From positions 842,001 to 906,000 of the forward strand of contig JACEVL010000083.1 in NCBI GenBank assembly GCA_020284085.1: 64,000 bases of DNA, read 5' to 3'. This DNA comes from Aporrectodea caliginosa (taxonomy: Eukaryota; Annelida; Clitellata; Crassiclitellata; Lumbricidae). The notes under the pieces are model-generated. The model searched no databases. It was not told the origin of the DNA and saw nothing but the letters and a program-made list of their open reading frames with translations. The position numbers and the translations under genes were made by a program. Below, piece by piece: positions 37,278 through 47,121 of the stretch (position 1 is the stretch's first letter; the number at the start of each line of letters is the position of its first letter).

Positions 37278-40255
37278 CGATGATGATGGCAGTAGCCTAC
37301 GTATGAACATTGACCTTAATTTAATTTCAGGTCTAGTTCATCGTATATAGGCCTACAGCATAAAGCTAATTTATTTATTTCGAGAACTAACCAATGTCGT
37401 CTAGAACTTTGCGAACTTTAGTTAGAAATTCGTTGGTCGTAAGGATGTCGTTCCAAAGCAAGCATACATCTTTAAGTCTGCCTATCACAGGATCGGCTTT
37501 TTCTTTCCACACACTTTTGGCCAGCTTCATACCCTTCACTTCCATAACAACGGCTTTGACCAGGATACGTCTAAGTAGTCGGGTCGGTACATCTTGAAGC
37601 TAAAGGCAATACATTAAAAGATATCACAATTCGTTACGCACTTCTTTAATATCAACAAATTGGCAAATCATTCAGCTGAACCAATTGAAAAAGAGGATAG
37701 CTTGACTATCAACATTCAACACTGTTTAGAAGCTTAAGCTCAGTAAAAAGCATGAGAACGAACTGCTCGCGGCAGACTTGATTCTTATCAAATTATCATA
37801 TTTGATGTTATAAAATATAGTTAGGCCTAAATGGCATGGCCAGAAGTTTACAGTGGAGGCTAGTAAACAATGTCGTATCTATAATATCTTCTCGTTTACA
37901 CAATACGCGGTATTGATAAGCTGCATAACATTTCCTCTATTTTCTATAAGGCCTTGGGTGTTCATCAAGATTTTTTCCAATGATTTATATTTTTAGCAAA
38001 ATTTTGACCGGATTCCTCTCTCGAATATGTTCTGTTCCTGTGCTCGTATAATTAGGACGCAGAAATTAGCGAGAATGTTGCAAAACAGATTTTATTCAGC
38101 ATGCTGGAATCGGTGATCGTAGATTTTCTGACATCTGCTCTGCCGTTGATGGATCTCAACTTACCCTGCTGGCTCTTTTCGATATCTCTGACGCCTTTGA
38201 CATGGTAGACCATGACATCTTACTGCAACGCCTCGGGACCTCCTGTGGCATCCGAAGTCTCCCTCTTCTCTGGCTTCGGTCTTACCTCACTGGCCGCACT
38301 CAGATGGTCATCTGAGGAGACACTAGAACCCTCTGAGTCATGGTCAAACTTGGTGTCCCCCAGGGCTCTGTCTTAGGCCCTCTCCTCTACATGTTGTATA
38401 CGGCTGACATTCCTGCAGCATGCCATATTCTCCAAACACTCAAGACTTGCACCTCTGGATGTCTTCCAACCGGCTCTCACTGAATCCAACTAAGACGCAG
38501 CTCATTTGGTTTGGCACCCGCCAACAGCTTCTTAAGCTTGATTTTCCCCCTTCCTGTTGAAAGATTCCCGTCTTTCATCTTCCACACCAGTGTCCGTGGC
38601 CTTGGCGTAGTCCTCGACAGCAAGCTAACCTTTTGCGAGCACATTGCCAATCTTACGCGTGCTTCCTATTTAAACAGTTTCACCTGAGGTGACTTTGAGC
38701 AGTCTTAGGCTCTGTCTCCTCCTCTGTCTTTACCTCTATTATCCATGCCATCATTTGCTCCCGAATTGATTACTGCAACTCCCGTTGGGTTGGCATTCCA
38801 AAAGTTCGTCTCTCCCCTCTCCAGCCTGTTCCAAATGCAGAGACCAGACTATTAGCCCGACTTCCTCGCTCGTCCCACATCTCCTCTTTCATATTTAATC
38901 ACCTTCACTGGCTCCCCTTACTGCTCAAATTCAGCTTAAGGTTCCTACTTTAATTTACCGGTCTTACTGTGGCCCATGCAGCGTCGAAGTATCTTCGCGA
39001 CCTCATCCGCCTGCCGACTTCAGCCTCCTCTCTTCGTCCACTATATACGCTCACTTGAACGGCATGATCTCCTTGACCGCGGGCTTTTCCCTTCATTGGT
39101 CTTACGTTATGGAATCAGCTCTCTCCATTGCCACTTTCTTCGCTGTTGACTGGTATTCCAAAAGCATCTTTCCACTGTCTCAAAACCACTTTCCTTTCTC
39201 TGGTTCTTTTGCACTGGGAGCGCCTCTGATTTGTGAGCACTTCTAGAGGCGCTTTATAAAATTTAATAAAATAGGCCTAGATACAATACAAGTTGCATCG
39301 ATTAAATGAAAACAACGAGGGTTCGCTAAAGTAACATGCAGGATCGCTAAGATTTATGTAGATTGAGACTCCATCTTCTACTTAAAACCAGTGAGGACGT
39401 GAAGCATTTTCGCGTCGAATTATAAGTGGCATTAAGTGCTAGTAAGGGTTTAGGATTCTTTAGAATTTGACTAATTCGCTCTTCTCAAGCAATCGCAAAG
39501 GCACCAAATAATTATGGCTAAATCCTTCACGTCCACACTGGTTTTAAGCAAAACAAAACGTGTTACTTGCATTTATGAAATTATGATGCCATGTAGCCTA
39601 CCGTTGTTTTGCTCAATGGGCTGAGTTTTACACGTTTAGCATCGTTTCCTGGTTGTTGCAATACTGCTATAAGTAAAATCAATGCATTTATGTTCAAAAA
39701 CAATTACTATTGGGCTCGATAAATGTATACAAATTTAGTATTATGAGATTTTAATATAGCCATGCAAAAAGCTAGTAATCTCGTGTATTGTGCATTCTTT
39801 ACTGAATATGCATAATGAAATAAAAGGCTAAGGTAAGGTTTGGTTACATAGTTCCGACTAACAATACCAGGTGTTCATCACAGGAAACTTCTTGTAGTGT
39901 TGCACGGTGGCCGACTGGTTAGAGCGCTTGACCTGTAACGCGGAGAGTAGGGGTTCGATCCTCGTCCGAGGCAGGTACTGTGTAGGGACCGTGAGCAAGT
40001 CCTTCGCGCACAATTGCTCTGCAATATAATTGCATCTGCGCCATCGAGGCGTGTGCACTTCTGAGATTTGCGCCACCTTTGGAAGAAGAGTGATATCAAA
40101 TGCAGTTGTATAGCTGTATTGTATAGTTCTGAAATCACCATGAACTACATGTATAAAGAGCACTATTAGAGACATCCTTGCATGAACTTACGATCTGAGC
40201 CTCCATTCGTCTGTTCGTCAGTAAAGGCTTCAGCTGCTCTTCGTTTCTTTCTCAT
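35442..40255 (-). CDS. F-box-like / beta-propeller protein, 3 exons
   Basis: Exons 40255-40192, 37592-37392 and 36298-35442 join in phase (1, 1) to 373 residues. Exon 1 is a short basic head (MRKKRRAAEAFTDEQTN) with a perfect GTAAGT donor. Exon 2 codes HVPTRLLRRILVKAV and, after a charged insert, VCLLWNDILTT, which follows the F-box pattern (Leu-Pro start, IL, Val-Cys-x-x-Trp-x-x-Ile-Leu). Exon 3 codes about 285 residues with repeating short hydrophobic strands (NCVYVLCINRES, FPNGNLCVPHGND, KPNGNRVLASIND, DRYGRMVITRPLSG), typical of an NHL- or Kelch-like propeller. F-box proteins with a propeller usually choose substrates for SCF ubiquitin ligases; that role here is inference only. A single-exon-skipping alternative acceptor at 37599 would break frame. 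I do not recognise an orthologue. Confidence 0.7.
36433..36665 (+). mobile_element. tRNA-derived SINE, family C, copy 1
   Basis: TGGTTAGAGCGCTTAGCCTG (A box) and GGGTTCGAACCTC (B box), followed by TAGGGACCTGGAGCGAGTCC and a body with GGAGGGCAATGCCAAATACA. Confidence 0.8.
36890..37100 (+). mobile_element. Non-LTR retrotransposon 3' fragment
   Basis: TGGACTAAGTTGCCTAACAA, CTGCAAGCGCTTGAAGACCA and GGTGGCGCTATATAAATTTG, followed by a (GAT)n microsatellite. Lies between exons 2 and 3 of the F-box-like gene. Confidence 0.6.
37111..37288. repeat. (ATG)n / (GAC)n trinucleotide repeat
   Basis: About 178 bases of ATG units with a GAC-rich and AAG patch at 37147-37180. It lies in intron 2 of the F-box-like gene. 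Long poly-Met or poly-Ser frames across it are artefacts. Confidence 0.97.
38035..39275 (+). mobile_element. Decayed non-LTR retrotransposon (CR1/L2-like)
   Basis: Broken reading frames with stops and frameshifts still spell reverse-transcriptase pieces: LLALFDISDAFDMVDHDILL, LPLLWLRSYLTGRTQMV and VKLGVPQGSVLGPLLYMLY. The 3' end is GCGCCTCTGATTTGTGAGC followed by AGAGGCGCTTTATAAAAT. This ending resembles many short repeats in the window. It lies in the first intron of the F-box-like gene, on the opposite strand. Confidence 0.85.
39381..39548. mobile_element. 168-bp MITE-like element
   Basis: Inverted ends of about 24 bases: CTTAAAACCAGTGAGGACGT at the left and the reverse complement, with one mismatch, at the right (ending CACTGGTTTTAAG). 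No coding capacity. The superfamily cannot be assigned from the ends. Confidence 0.7.
39898..40150 (+). mobile_element. SINE family C, copy 2
   Basis: CTGGTTAGAGCGCTTGACCT and GGGGTTCGATCCTCG at tRNA spacing, then GTGTAGGGACCGTGAGCAAG. Shares the downstream body with the copy at 36433. It ends about 40 bases from the first exon of the F-box-like gene. Confidence 0.8.
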
Positions 40256-40512
40256 AGTGTAAGGCAAGCAGTGGGATCTGCAGAACAAACGTTGCTTCTC
40301 TTGCCACAATCAACGTAAATAATGCAAGAAACACTAAATGGATGTACAGCACGTTAACGCCGTGGAAATCGGAAGACAGGAACAGAATTAGGTTCGGTTG
40401 CAAATGTAAAGCGCTTAGGTCAAAAGTTTTAAACGAATTAGGATATAAGTTAATTAAAAAATAAAGTCAAATTAAAGATGTAACTTAAGCGAACGAATCT
40501 TTGAAACGATTG

Positions 40513-40544
40513 ATGACGTATCGTCACCATAAATTGTGACGTCA
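40513..40544. promoter_or_regulatory. CRE-like sites upstream of the F-box-like gene
   Basis: A perfect palindromic TGACGTCA lies at 40537-40544, about 280 bases upstream of the proposed ATG at 40255. Just beside it, at 40513-40526, TGACG and CGTCA half-sites face each other. This matches the binding sequence of CREB/ATF factors; function is inferred from position only. Confidence 0.35.
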
Positions 40545-40559
40545 CACAATGGAGTCAAA

Positions 40560-41059
40560 ATAAGAAGATCATTACAGTATTAATAATTGTAATTGTAATT
40601 AGCAACTTCATTGCGCTGGTGTCTAATGCACAAGGCATCAACCGATGGCACACCAAAACCAAGCCGTAATCAGGTCAACATCCAGAAGATGTTAAAGATA
40701 AGATATTAAAATTAATAATATAGTTACTCTTATAAGAACTATTATTCTTTATCCTTAATTTTATTGTATACAGAGGTCTGGGAGCTATGATGACAACGGC
40801 TTGAGTTGGTTCACAAAATTTTTAAATACTTCATCATCCGGTCATCCTCTAGTCATCCCTTGTTCGAGTTTATCCTGCGATCATCAAGTACTGGCCTTTT
40901 AACTGAGCCACGATCCGGAACAGTTATGGTCTCTCGTGCATTCCATGCCTCTGCCCCAAACGAATAGAATCGACTGCCACTCTCTTTTCGTAGTTCAAAT
41001 GCACTTCCTTCCTTCAAAAATCGGCTCAACGCTCACTATGAACTATAAATCGTAACAAC
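40560..41059. other. Intergenic upstream of the F-box-like gene
   Basis: Contains ACATCCAGAAGAT and AACCAAGC blocks also seen at 57196-57232, so part of a low-copy interspersed repeat. No coding sign. Confidence 0.4.
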
Positions 41060-41310
41060 ACTGACGTGAAGAGCAGTAGAAAGCGGGATCGATTCCAGCT
41101 ACGCTCCGAACAAGGTCCACTCAGCCTATCAATCACTAGATGGCGTTGGTGAAAAGAGTAGTAGGACGCGTCGTGATAGGCGCCTTGCATGGCTGTCGTA
41201 TACAGTTAAATTCGACTCCTGTAATAATTTTTGATCGTCATACTGAATTGTAATCATACTGCGTTTGTCGGGTTGAAATAATAAAGAATATCACTGTTGT
41301 TATTATTACT
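41060..41310 (+). mobile_element. SINE family D, copy 4
   Basis: GTATACAGTTAAATTCGACT, TTGTAATCATACTGCGTTTG and GGTTGAAATAATAAAGAATA match the 3' body of the other copies; the head is degraded. Confidence 0.7.
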
Positions 41311-41444
41311 AAGTACTACTATTTCTCCTTAGCTCTCGAGCACGTGGCTATCTAGTTGCATCTTCTTCTGGCGGCTAACTATAATTATCTCGCTGTGACC
41401 GTGTACGCGTTACAAATTTAATCAATAATAATAATCATCATCAT

Positions 41445-41555
41445 CATCTGGTCATTCTTTGTTCATCCTCCGGTCATCCTCTGGTGATCATCTGCTAATC
41501 TTTGGTCAACTCTGGTCATCTTCTAGTCGTCCTTTGGTAATCCTCTGTTTAACCC
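41445..41555. repeat. Degenerate GGTCATCCTCT minisatellite
   Basis: Around eight imperfect copies of a 10-14 base unit like TGGTCATCCTC; related words occur at 40836-40870. Confidence 0.7.
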
Positions 41556-41559
41556 ATTA

Positions 41560-42257
41560 ATGCCCAACTTTTTTGTTCTGTTAAATATTTTAATTTGTGG
41601 TTATTTGCAATGACTTTAGACCATATCTCTATTGATTTTGTTTATATTTAATTTCCCATAAATTTTATCGCACTTGGAAGTTTGATCCCATATAGGCTAT
41701 GGGATTGTAGGCATGAACGATGGCGTCAACTGCAAGAGCAAACCATAGTGTAACGCTTACCAAATAACAACAGTCAAAAACATTTCATTGCCCTAATCAT
41801 CTTAAGGCTCTTCTGAACAAACATTTAAAGTGTTAAGTGTTACTACAAAGCAAACAGTTTGATTGAAGGATATCAATCAATTTAAAAAAACGTGAACAGG
41901 TCGTCAAAATGCAAACGATACGGGCGGTCACTTGGTAACTCAGCAATTAGTTCAACAATGACAGAAACCCCCATTCCCAGTGACTTCTAAACATTTACAG
42001 TAGCTGCTCCCTGATAGGGGTGAAACTGGATGAAGTACCACATTGTAGTATTTAGGCATCACATCTTATCCGAATCTCATGGGCTTATAGCAGATATATT
42101 GTTTGCAACCACGATGGCCGTAGTACGGAATTATGAATTCACCGATGCTCATGTCCTGCTGGCAGGGATTGTAGAGTAGACATCGCTCATTCATTGACGT
42201 CAGAAGAGGTTGCACTTTGGTCATTTTATCACCAGCTGTCAGCTACATTTATAACCT
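41560..42257. other. Intergenic, nothing recognised
   Basis: About 700 bases between a minisatellite and the 20-bp satellite. No open frame of note, no repeat recognised. Confidence 0.5.
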
Positions 42258-43143
42258 GTAAAATAGTATATTTTCCGAGTCGATGTATTATTTTCCGAGT
42301 CGATAGTATATTTTCCGAGTCGGTAGTATATTTTCCGAGTCGATAGATTAGTTTCCGAGTCGATAGTATACTTTTCGAGTCGATTGTATATTTTCCGAGT
42401 CGCTAGTATATTTTCCAAGTCGATATATTATTTTCCGAGTCGATTGTATAATTTCCGAGTCGCCAGTATGTTTTCCGCGTCGATAGATTATTTTCTGAGT
42501 CGATAGATTATTTTCCAACTCGGTGTATTATTTTCCGAGTCGATAGTATATTTTCCGAGTCGATGGTTTATTTTCCGAGTCGATAGAATATTTTCCGAGT
42601 CGATAGATTATTTTCCAAGTCGATGGATTATTTTCCAATTCGGTGTATTATTTTCCGAGTCGATAGTATATTTTCCGAGTCGATGGTTTATTTTCCGAGT
42701 CGATAGAATATTTTCCGAGTCGATGGTTTATTTTCCGAGTCTATAGAATATTTTCCGAGTCGATAGACTATTTTCCAAGTCGATGGATTATTTTCCGAGT
42801 CGATAGATTATTTTCCAAGTCGATGTATTATTTTCCGAATCGATAGTATATTTTCCGAGTCGATGGTATATTCTCCGAGTCGATGGATTATTTTTCGAGT
42901 CGATAGTATATTTTCCGAGTCGATAAAATTATTTTCCGAGTCGATAGTATATTTTCCGAGTCGGTAGTATATTTTCCGAGTCGATAGATTATTTTCCGAG
43001 TCGATAGTATATTTTCCGAGTCGATTGTATATTTTCCGAGTCGCTAGTATATTTTCCAAGTAGATAGATTATTTTCTGAGTCGAAAGATTATTTTCCAAG
43101 TCGATATATTATTTTCCGAGTCGATAGTATATTTTCCTAGTCG
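42258..43143. repeat. 20-bp satellite array, about 44 units
   Basis: Tandem units close to TATTTTCCGAGTCGATAGTA. Units stay in register for almost the whole array; I find one clear single-base insertion near 42927. Each unit carries two CpG sites (CCGAG and TCGA). A 120-bp higher-order period is visible: the 60 bases from 42541 and from 42661 are identical, and their neighbours match closely. A second long duplication links about 42320-42420 with 42961-43061. The minus strand reads open for 83 codons because 20 bp repeats re-enter frame every 60, which is not evidence of coding. Confidence 0.97.
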
Positions 43144-43149
43144 AACTGC

Positions 43150-43548
43150 ATGAATCATTCGTTAAGTAGAGGACCAAGTAGGGTCAAGAAGCCACAACGC
43201 AGATCCTCAACGCACAGGAAGCATTCGGAACACGCTAGAGACTCGGTCAGAAAAAGCCACAGCAGAAAGTCATCTCCGAGAGCCAGCGAGGGTCGAGAAT
43301 CACCGAGAAGGAGACACAGTCGACCATCGAAAAAGTCGCATTCCCATCTTGACCATCACACATCAACCAAAGCAAGCAGACATTCGCATGCCGACACTAA
43401 CCTAGATCACAACAAGTCTCTGGCTAATACAAAGTCACAAGCTAAAGCAAAACCGAGTAAAATGTCTAGGGCAGATGTGACCCATCATAACAAACCGTCT
43501 GCTTCAGCCAATCGCCCAATAGGAGACAGAACACGATCGAAAGTCTAA
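43150..43548 (+). CDS. Ser/Arg/Lys/His-rich intronless ORF of unknown function
   Basis: A 132-residue frame that starts seven bases after the end of a 20-bp satellite array. By my count 76 of 132 residues are Ser (27), Arg (19), Lys (15) or His (15), and only 9 are acidic. It holds SR-type stretches such as SRKSSPRASEGRESPRRRHS and His clusters such as SHSHLDHH. No hydrophobic core, signal or membrane segment. This composition is shared by RS-domain splicing proteins and by protamine-like or sperm basic chromatin proteins, but I see no alignable homology to either. Alternatives: an exon of a larger gene, or a chance purine-rich frame. No splice signal is obvious at its ends. Confidence 0.4.
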   Translation: MNHSLSRGPSRVKKPQRRSSTHRKHSEHARDSVRKSHSRKSSPRASEGRESPRRRHSRPSKKSHSHLDHHTSTKASRHSHADTNLDHNKSLANTKSQAKAKPSKMSRADVTHHNKPSASANRPIGDRTRSKV

Positions 43549-44362
43549 AGCAGTGAATAAGTCCTCGATTGGTAGGTATCCCGGGTGACTATGAGTCCAA
43601 AAGTCTGTAACTGACGTGAAAAGTAAGAAGCCTCATGCCTTCCACAGTTAAACAACACACAGCAAACATTTCTTATCGGCCAAATAGAAAACAAAAGGCG
43701 CTAAACGATGAAAAACAAAGAGCAAATACAATAGAAAGCATTATGTGTAATGGCTAAAGATGTTCATAATTATCGACTCTTTGGATCTAAAAAAATAGTT
43801 AATATTATAAGAAGCGAAAGAAAGGCAGTGAAATAGTTATAAGAACCGGTATGGGTAACAAAACATTGCGTGTAAAAAGATGCTACAATGTATGCGGTCC
43901 TTTGCACACACAACATTCGTAATATCATATGTAAAAAGATCTTTTTATGAAAAACTGATGTTTTGTAAACTGTCTCGATACTCTGCTTAGTAGCTTAGTC
44001 AGTCATATGACAGGGACGAGAGCTTCTTTGCCTCATTCCAACACACTCTGAGGTTAAGTCATCTGCTGTGTTACACAGATAGCTTAAGGGCAATGTTGTA
44101 GCATTACGCACAAATAGGCCTAGGTTAGTGTTTGCTGCCAGGCGCACGTGCAGGGCCAGGAGTCAATATCGACTGTACAGTGATTCTATCTAGAGTCCTG
44201 AAATCTTATATGAACTCTGTTTACACAGAATGTGCACAGACTAAAGACATGTTTATACATGGTTATACTTTCACGTAGAATATACATTATACAAGGCATG
44301 TTCTTGCAGAGCGAATGACAGAATAATGGGTAGGCCTATACGAAGTGAAGGCGACACTACCG
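43549..44362. other. Intergenic between the S/R/K/H-rich ORF and CHDH
   Basis: AT-rich with no supported feature; on the minus strand the part nearest 44362 would be the CHDH 3' UTR. Confidence 0.5.
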
Positions 44363-47121
44363 CTAACTGTCAAGCGTCGAAGGCGTCCAAACGGGGGCCG
44401 TTGATCGTGGGAGCGGGGGCCGTCCGAGGATAAGGTCCGCGGCCTTCTCGGCCATCATGATGACGGGTCCGTTGAGATTACCACTGACGACGCTGGGCAT
44501 GACCGACGCATCGACAACCCTAAGGCCTTCGATACCCACGACCCGCAGCTGCGAGTCGACTACGGTCATCGGGTCATCGGGCGATCCCATTTTGTTCGTA
44601 CACGAGGGGTGATAGGCCGACTCGACGTGTTCACGAATGAATGCGTCCAGGTCACGATCCGTCTGTGCCTGGGGTCCTGGAAGCAGTTCGCGACCGCGGA
44701 ACGGTTCAAAGGCCTTCTGAGCGAAGATCTCACGGCTGAGGCGCACGCATGCACGTAGGTCTCTAAGGTCTTCTTCAGCTGAAAGATAGTTGGGTTCGAT
44801 GATGGGGTGATGGCGTGGATTTGTAGATCGTAATCGTAGCCAGCCCTTACTCAGCGCACGCAACGTACCGACGTGGACCTGGTACGCGTGGCACGTACCC
44901 ATCTTCTGCCCGTGGTCGACGATGACCGACGGGAGGAAGTGGAGCTGGATGTCCGGATGGGGGACTCCTGGGAGACTGCGGACGAAACCCCCGGCCTCCA
45001 GGTGAGAGGTCGCTGCCACTCCGGTTGACGTCGTGAACCACTGGATTCCGGCCTTGATCATGTTCCACGGAAACTTCCACTGGAAGTTGTACAGCGTCAA
45101 TGGCTGTGTACATTCCTGTTGGACGAACAGCTCCAGGTGGTCCTGGAGATTCTGTCCGACGCCTTCCAGGTGTGCCACGACAGGTATGCCCAGTTTCTTC
45201 AGGTCATCGGCGTTCCCAACGCCGGACAACATCAGCAACTGAGGGGAATTGATGGCACCACCGCTTAGGATGACCTCCTTCGTGGCACGAACTCGCACAA
45301 CCTCACCACGACTGTTTTCGTACTCGACCCCGATGGCTTTTGTTCCTTCGAAAAGTACCTTGTTCACAAGCGCCTTGGTCTCTACGGACAGGTTGCTTCT
45401 GCCCAGCGCTGGCCTTAGGTACCCCGTCGAAGTACTGCAACGAGCACCGTTCTTGATGGTCATATCGAAGTGGCCAAATCCTTCTTGCTGGTACCCGTTG
45501 CAGTCATCCGTGTAGGGGTAGCCTGCTTGAACGCCAGCGTCAATGAAGGCTTGATACAGAGGGTTCTTCGAGTTCCCCCTCGAGACGTAGGTCGGTCCAT
45601 CGCCGCCGCGATAGTCGTTACCACCAAGTTGGTGCGTCTGGGATTTACGGAAGTAGGGAAGGCAGTCGGCGTAGGACCATCCCTCTGCCCCTTCCTGTTG
45701 GTGCCAGCGGTCGTAGTCGAAGGGATGGCCGCGGATGTAGACCATCGCGTTGATGGACGATGAGCCGCCGAGTACTTTCCCACGAGGCCAGAAGAAGCGC
45801 CTCTTGTTTACGTGCTTCTGGGGCTCGGTTTCGTAGCACCAGCTGTACTTGGGGTTCTTGAGGCAGTACATAAGGGCGGCTGGCATTCGGACCATCCATG
45901 TATTGTCTTTTGGACCAGCCTCGAGCAGAAGAACACGGCTGCGTTCGTCAGAGGTAAGGCGGTTGACGAGGACACATCCGGCCGATCCAGCTCCAACGAC
46001 AACGTATTCATATTCGGCAGTTGATGATGACACATTGCGAACATCTGTAAAAGGCATTCCACGAAATACAGTTGCTTTAGGATATTATCCAATGCAATAT
46101 TTATAGTGCAATATAGACTTAGAAAGCTACAGAAAAGTCGAACAATAATTACTGATTTGATTCATTTGAAACGCATAACAGTTTTGTAGATAGGCCCTAA
46201 GCTATAGGCCTACAGGCCCCTATAATCGGTCATTTGTATCTACACGGTGATTCAATAAAAAGTAAGCCAAACTTTGTATTTCATATAAGTACTTCTAACA
46301 TGAAAACAGTATTAAATTTTTTTTGTGAAGAAACTCTCAGTAGTATGGTTTAATCATTTAATTAAAGAAGATGTTCAAAATGTCCTCCTTCTGCTTGCAC
46401 GTAAGCCTGGAGGCGCTGGCGCCATTGGGCAACGTTTTCTTCAGTGCGCGATGACCTTCGTCTGCCACTACCAATGACGCGGTCGACTGACCCTGTTCCG
46501 CTAATTTTTCGAAGCAATTTATCTAATCCGCTTCTGGTCCAGTGTTTTTCTAGAGACTCTTGTAGAAATTGACGGCTGCTGTAATTCTTGGATTCCCTCA
46601 AACCTTTTATCATGTGTAAAGGCTTTTTTTCGGAAATTGCTAGTTTCTTGTTTATGTTTTTAATTGTATTATCATCTGCTTTTTGAGTAGGAAATAAAAC
46701 CAGAAGTCATTAAAATGAAAAGTAAGTGTGTGCATGTTTTTATTATTAAAATATTATTAATAAAATATAGTTCAAGCTTTAATATTTGTTTATAAAGTTT
46801 GGCTTACTTTTTATTGAATCACCGTGTATATCGAGCATCACTTCAGATATCCTGATAGCGTGATCAGTGGCGGCACTACAGCAGGGCAACCAGGGCAAAT
46901 GCTCTGGTAAAAAGCCTTGTTTGCACTGGTCATTGCCCTGCCTCAGAAAAAGGTGAGAATGCGCTTCATATTTCTATAAATAAATAAATCTATAACAATA
47001 CAAATAAATAAATGCAATTATTTGCCTTACCTGTTCCAGTAGAGGATTCGCCATTCGATAGGCGGATATGCCAGTGCTTGGTCTGCAGACCCAATCTATT
47101 ACCCAACTTCCGAACGAACAT
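44363..47121 (-). CDS. CHDH: Choline dehydrogenase, mitochondrial, 2 exons
   Basis: Oxidises choline to betaine aldehyde with FAD at the mitochondrial inner membrane, the first step to glycine betaine. Exons 47121-47031 and 46044-44363 join in phase 1 to 590 residues; human CHDH has 594. Seen: FAD-binding VVVGAGSAG (residues about 45-53), GMC signature 1 GKVLGGSSSINAMVYIRG, GMC signature 2 GAINSPQLLMLSGVG, and the C-terminal catalytic pair region YHPSCTNKMG (His) and SGNLNGPVIMMAEKAADLI (Asn). Without exon 1 the long frame would start at an in-frame ATG at 46057, but a TTTTACAG acceptor sits exactly where the conserved part begins. The catalytic exon is far more GC-rich than its surroundings and has no intron, whereas vertebrate CHDH is split. 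The intron holds a mariner-like element. Confidence 0.93.
46243..46826 (-). mobile_element. mariner/Tc1-like deletion derivative in the CHDH intron
   Basis: Perfect long inverted ends beginning CACGGTGATTCAATAAAAAG, with TA on both sides (46241-46242, 46827-46828), as expected for the mariner/Tc1 superfamily. The minus strand at 46613-46362 codes a helix-turn-helix-like fragment with ISGTGSVDRVIGSGRRR and RTEENVAQW, then a C-terminal-like tail GGHFEHLL. The catalytic middle is absent, so it is non-autonomous. Confidence 0.88.
47031..47121 (-). CDS. CHDH: CHDH exon 1, mitochondrial presequence
   Basis: Codes MFVRKLGNRLGLQTKHWHIR followed by LSNGESSTGT and ends in a GTAAGG donor, phase 1. The first 20 residues contain five Arg or Lys and no acidic residue, as expected for an amphipathic import signal. 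Its phase matches the acceptor at 46044 exactly, making GAT (Asp) across the junction. It is too short to appear as a conspicuous reading frame. Confidence 0.8.

Noticed and set aside
37055..37310. Poly-Met and poly-Ser frames
   Set aside because: Artefact of an (ATG)n trinucleotide repeat.
39898..39975. Possible tRNA gene
   Set aside because: Same reasons as for 36433; it is SINE family C.
42808..43059. 83-codon minus-strand frame through the satellite
   Set aside because: A 20-bp repeat re-enters frame every three units; the open frame follows from the lack of stops in one phase, not from coding.
42258..43143. CRISPR-like array
   Set aside because: Units are directly contiguous with no unique spacers, and the context is eukaryotic.
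46045..46057. In-frame ATG at 46057 as the CHDH start
   Set aside because: A TTTTACAG acceptor overlaps it and a presequence exon with matching phase exists at 47121-47031.
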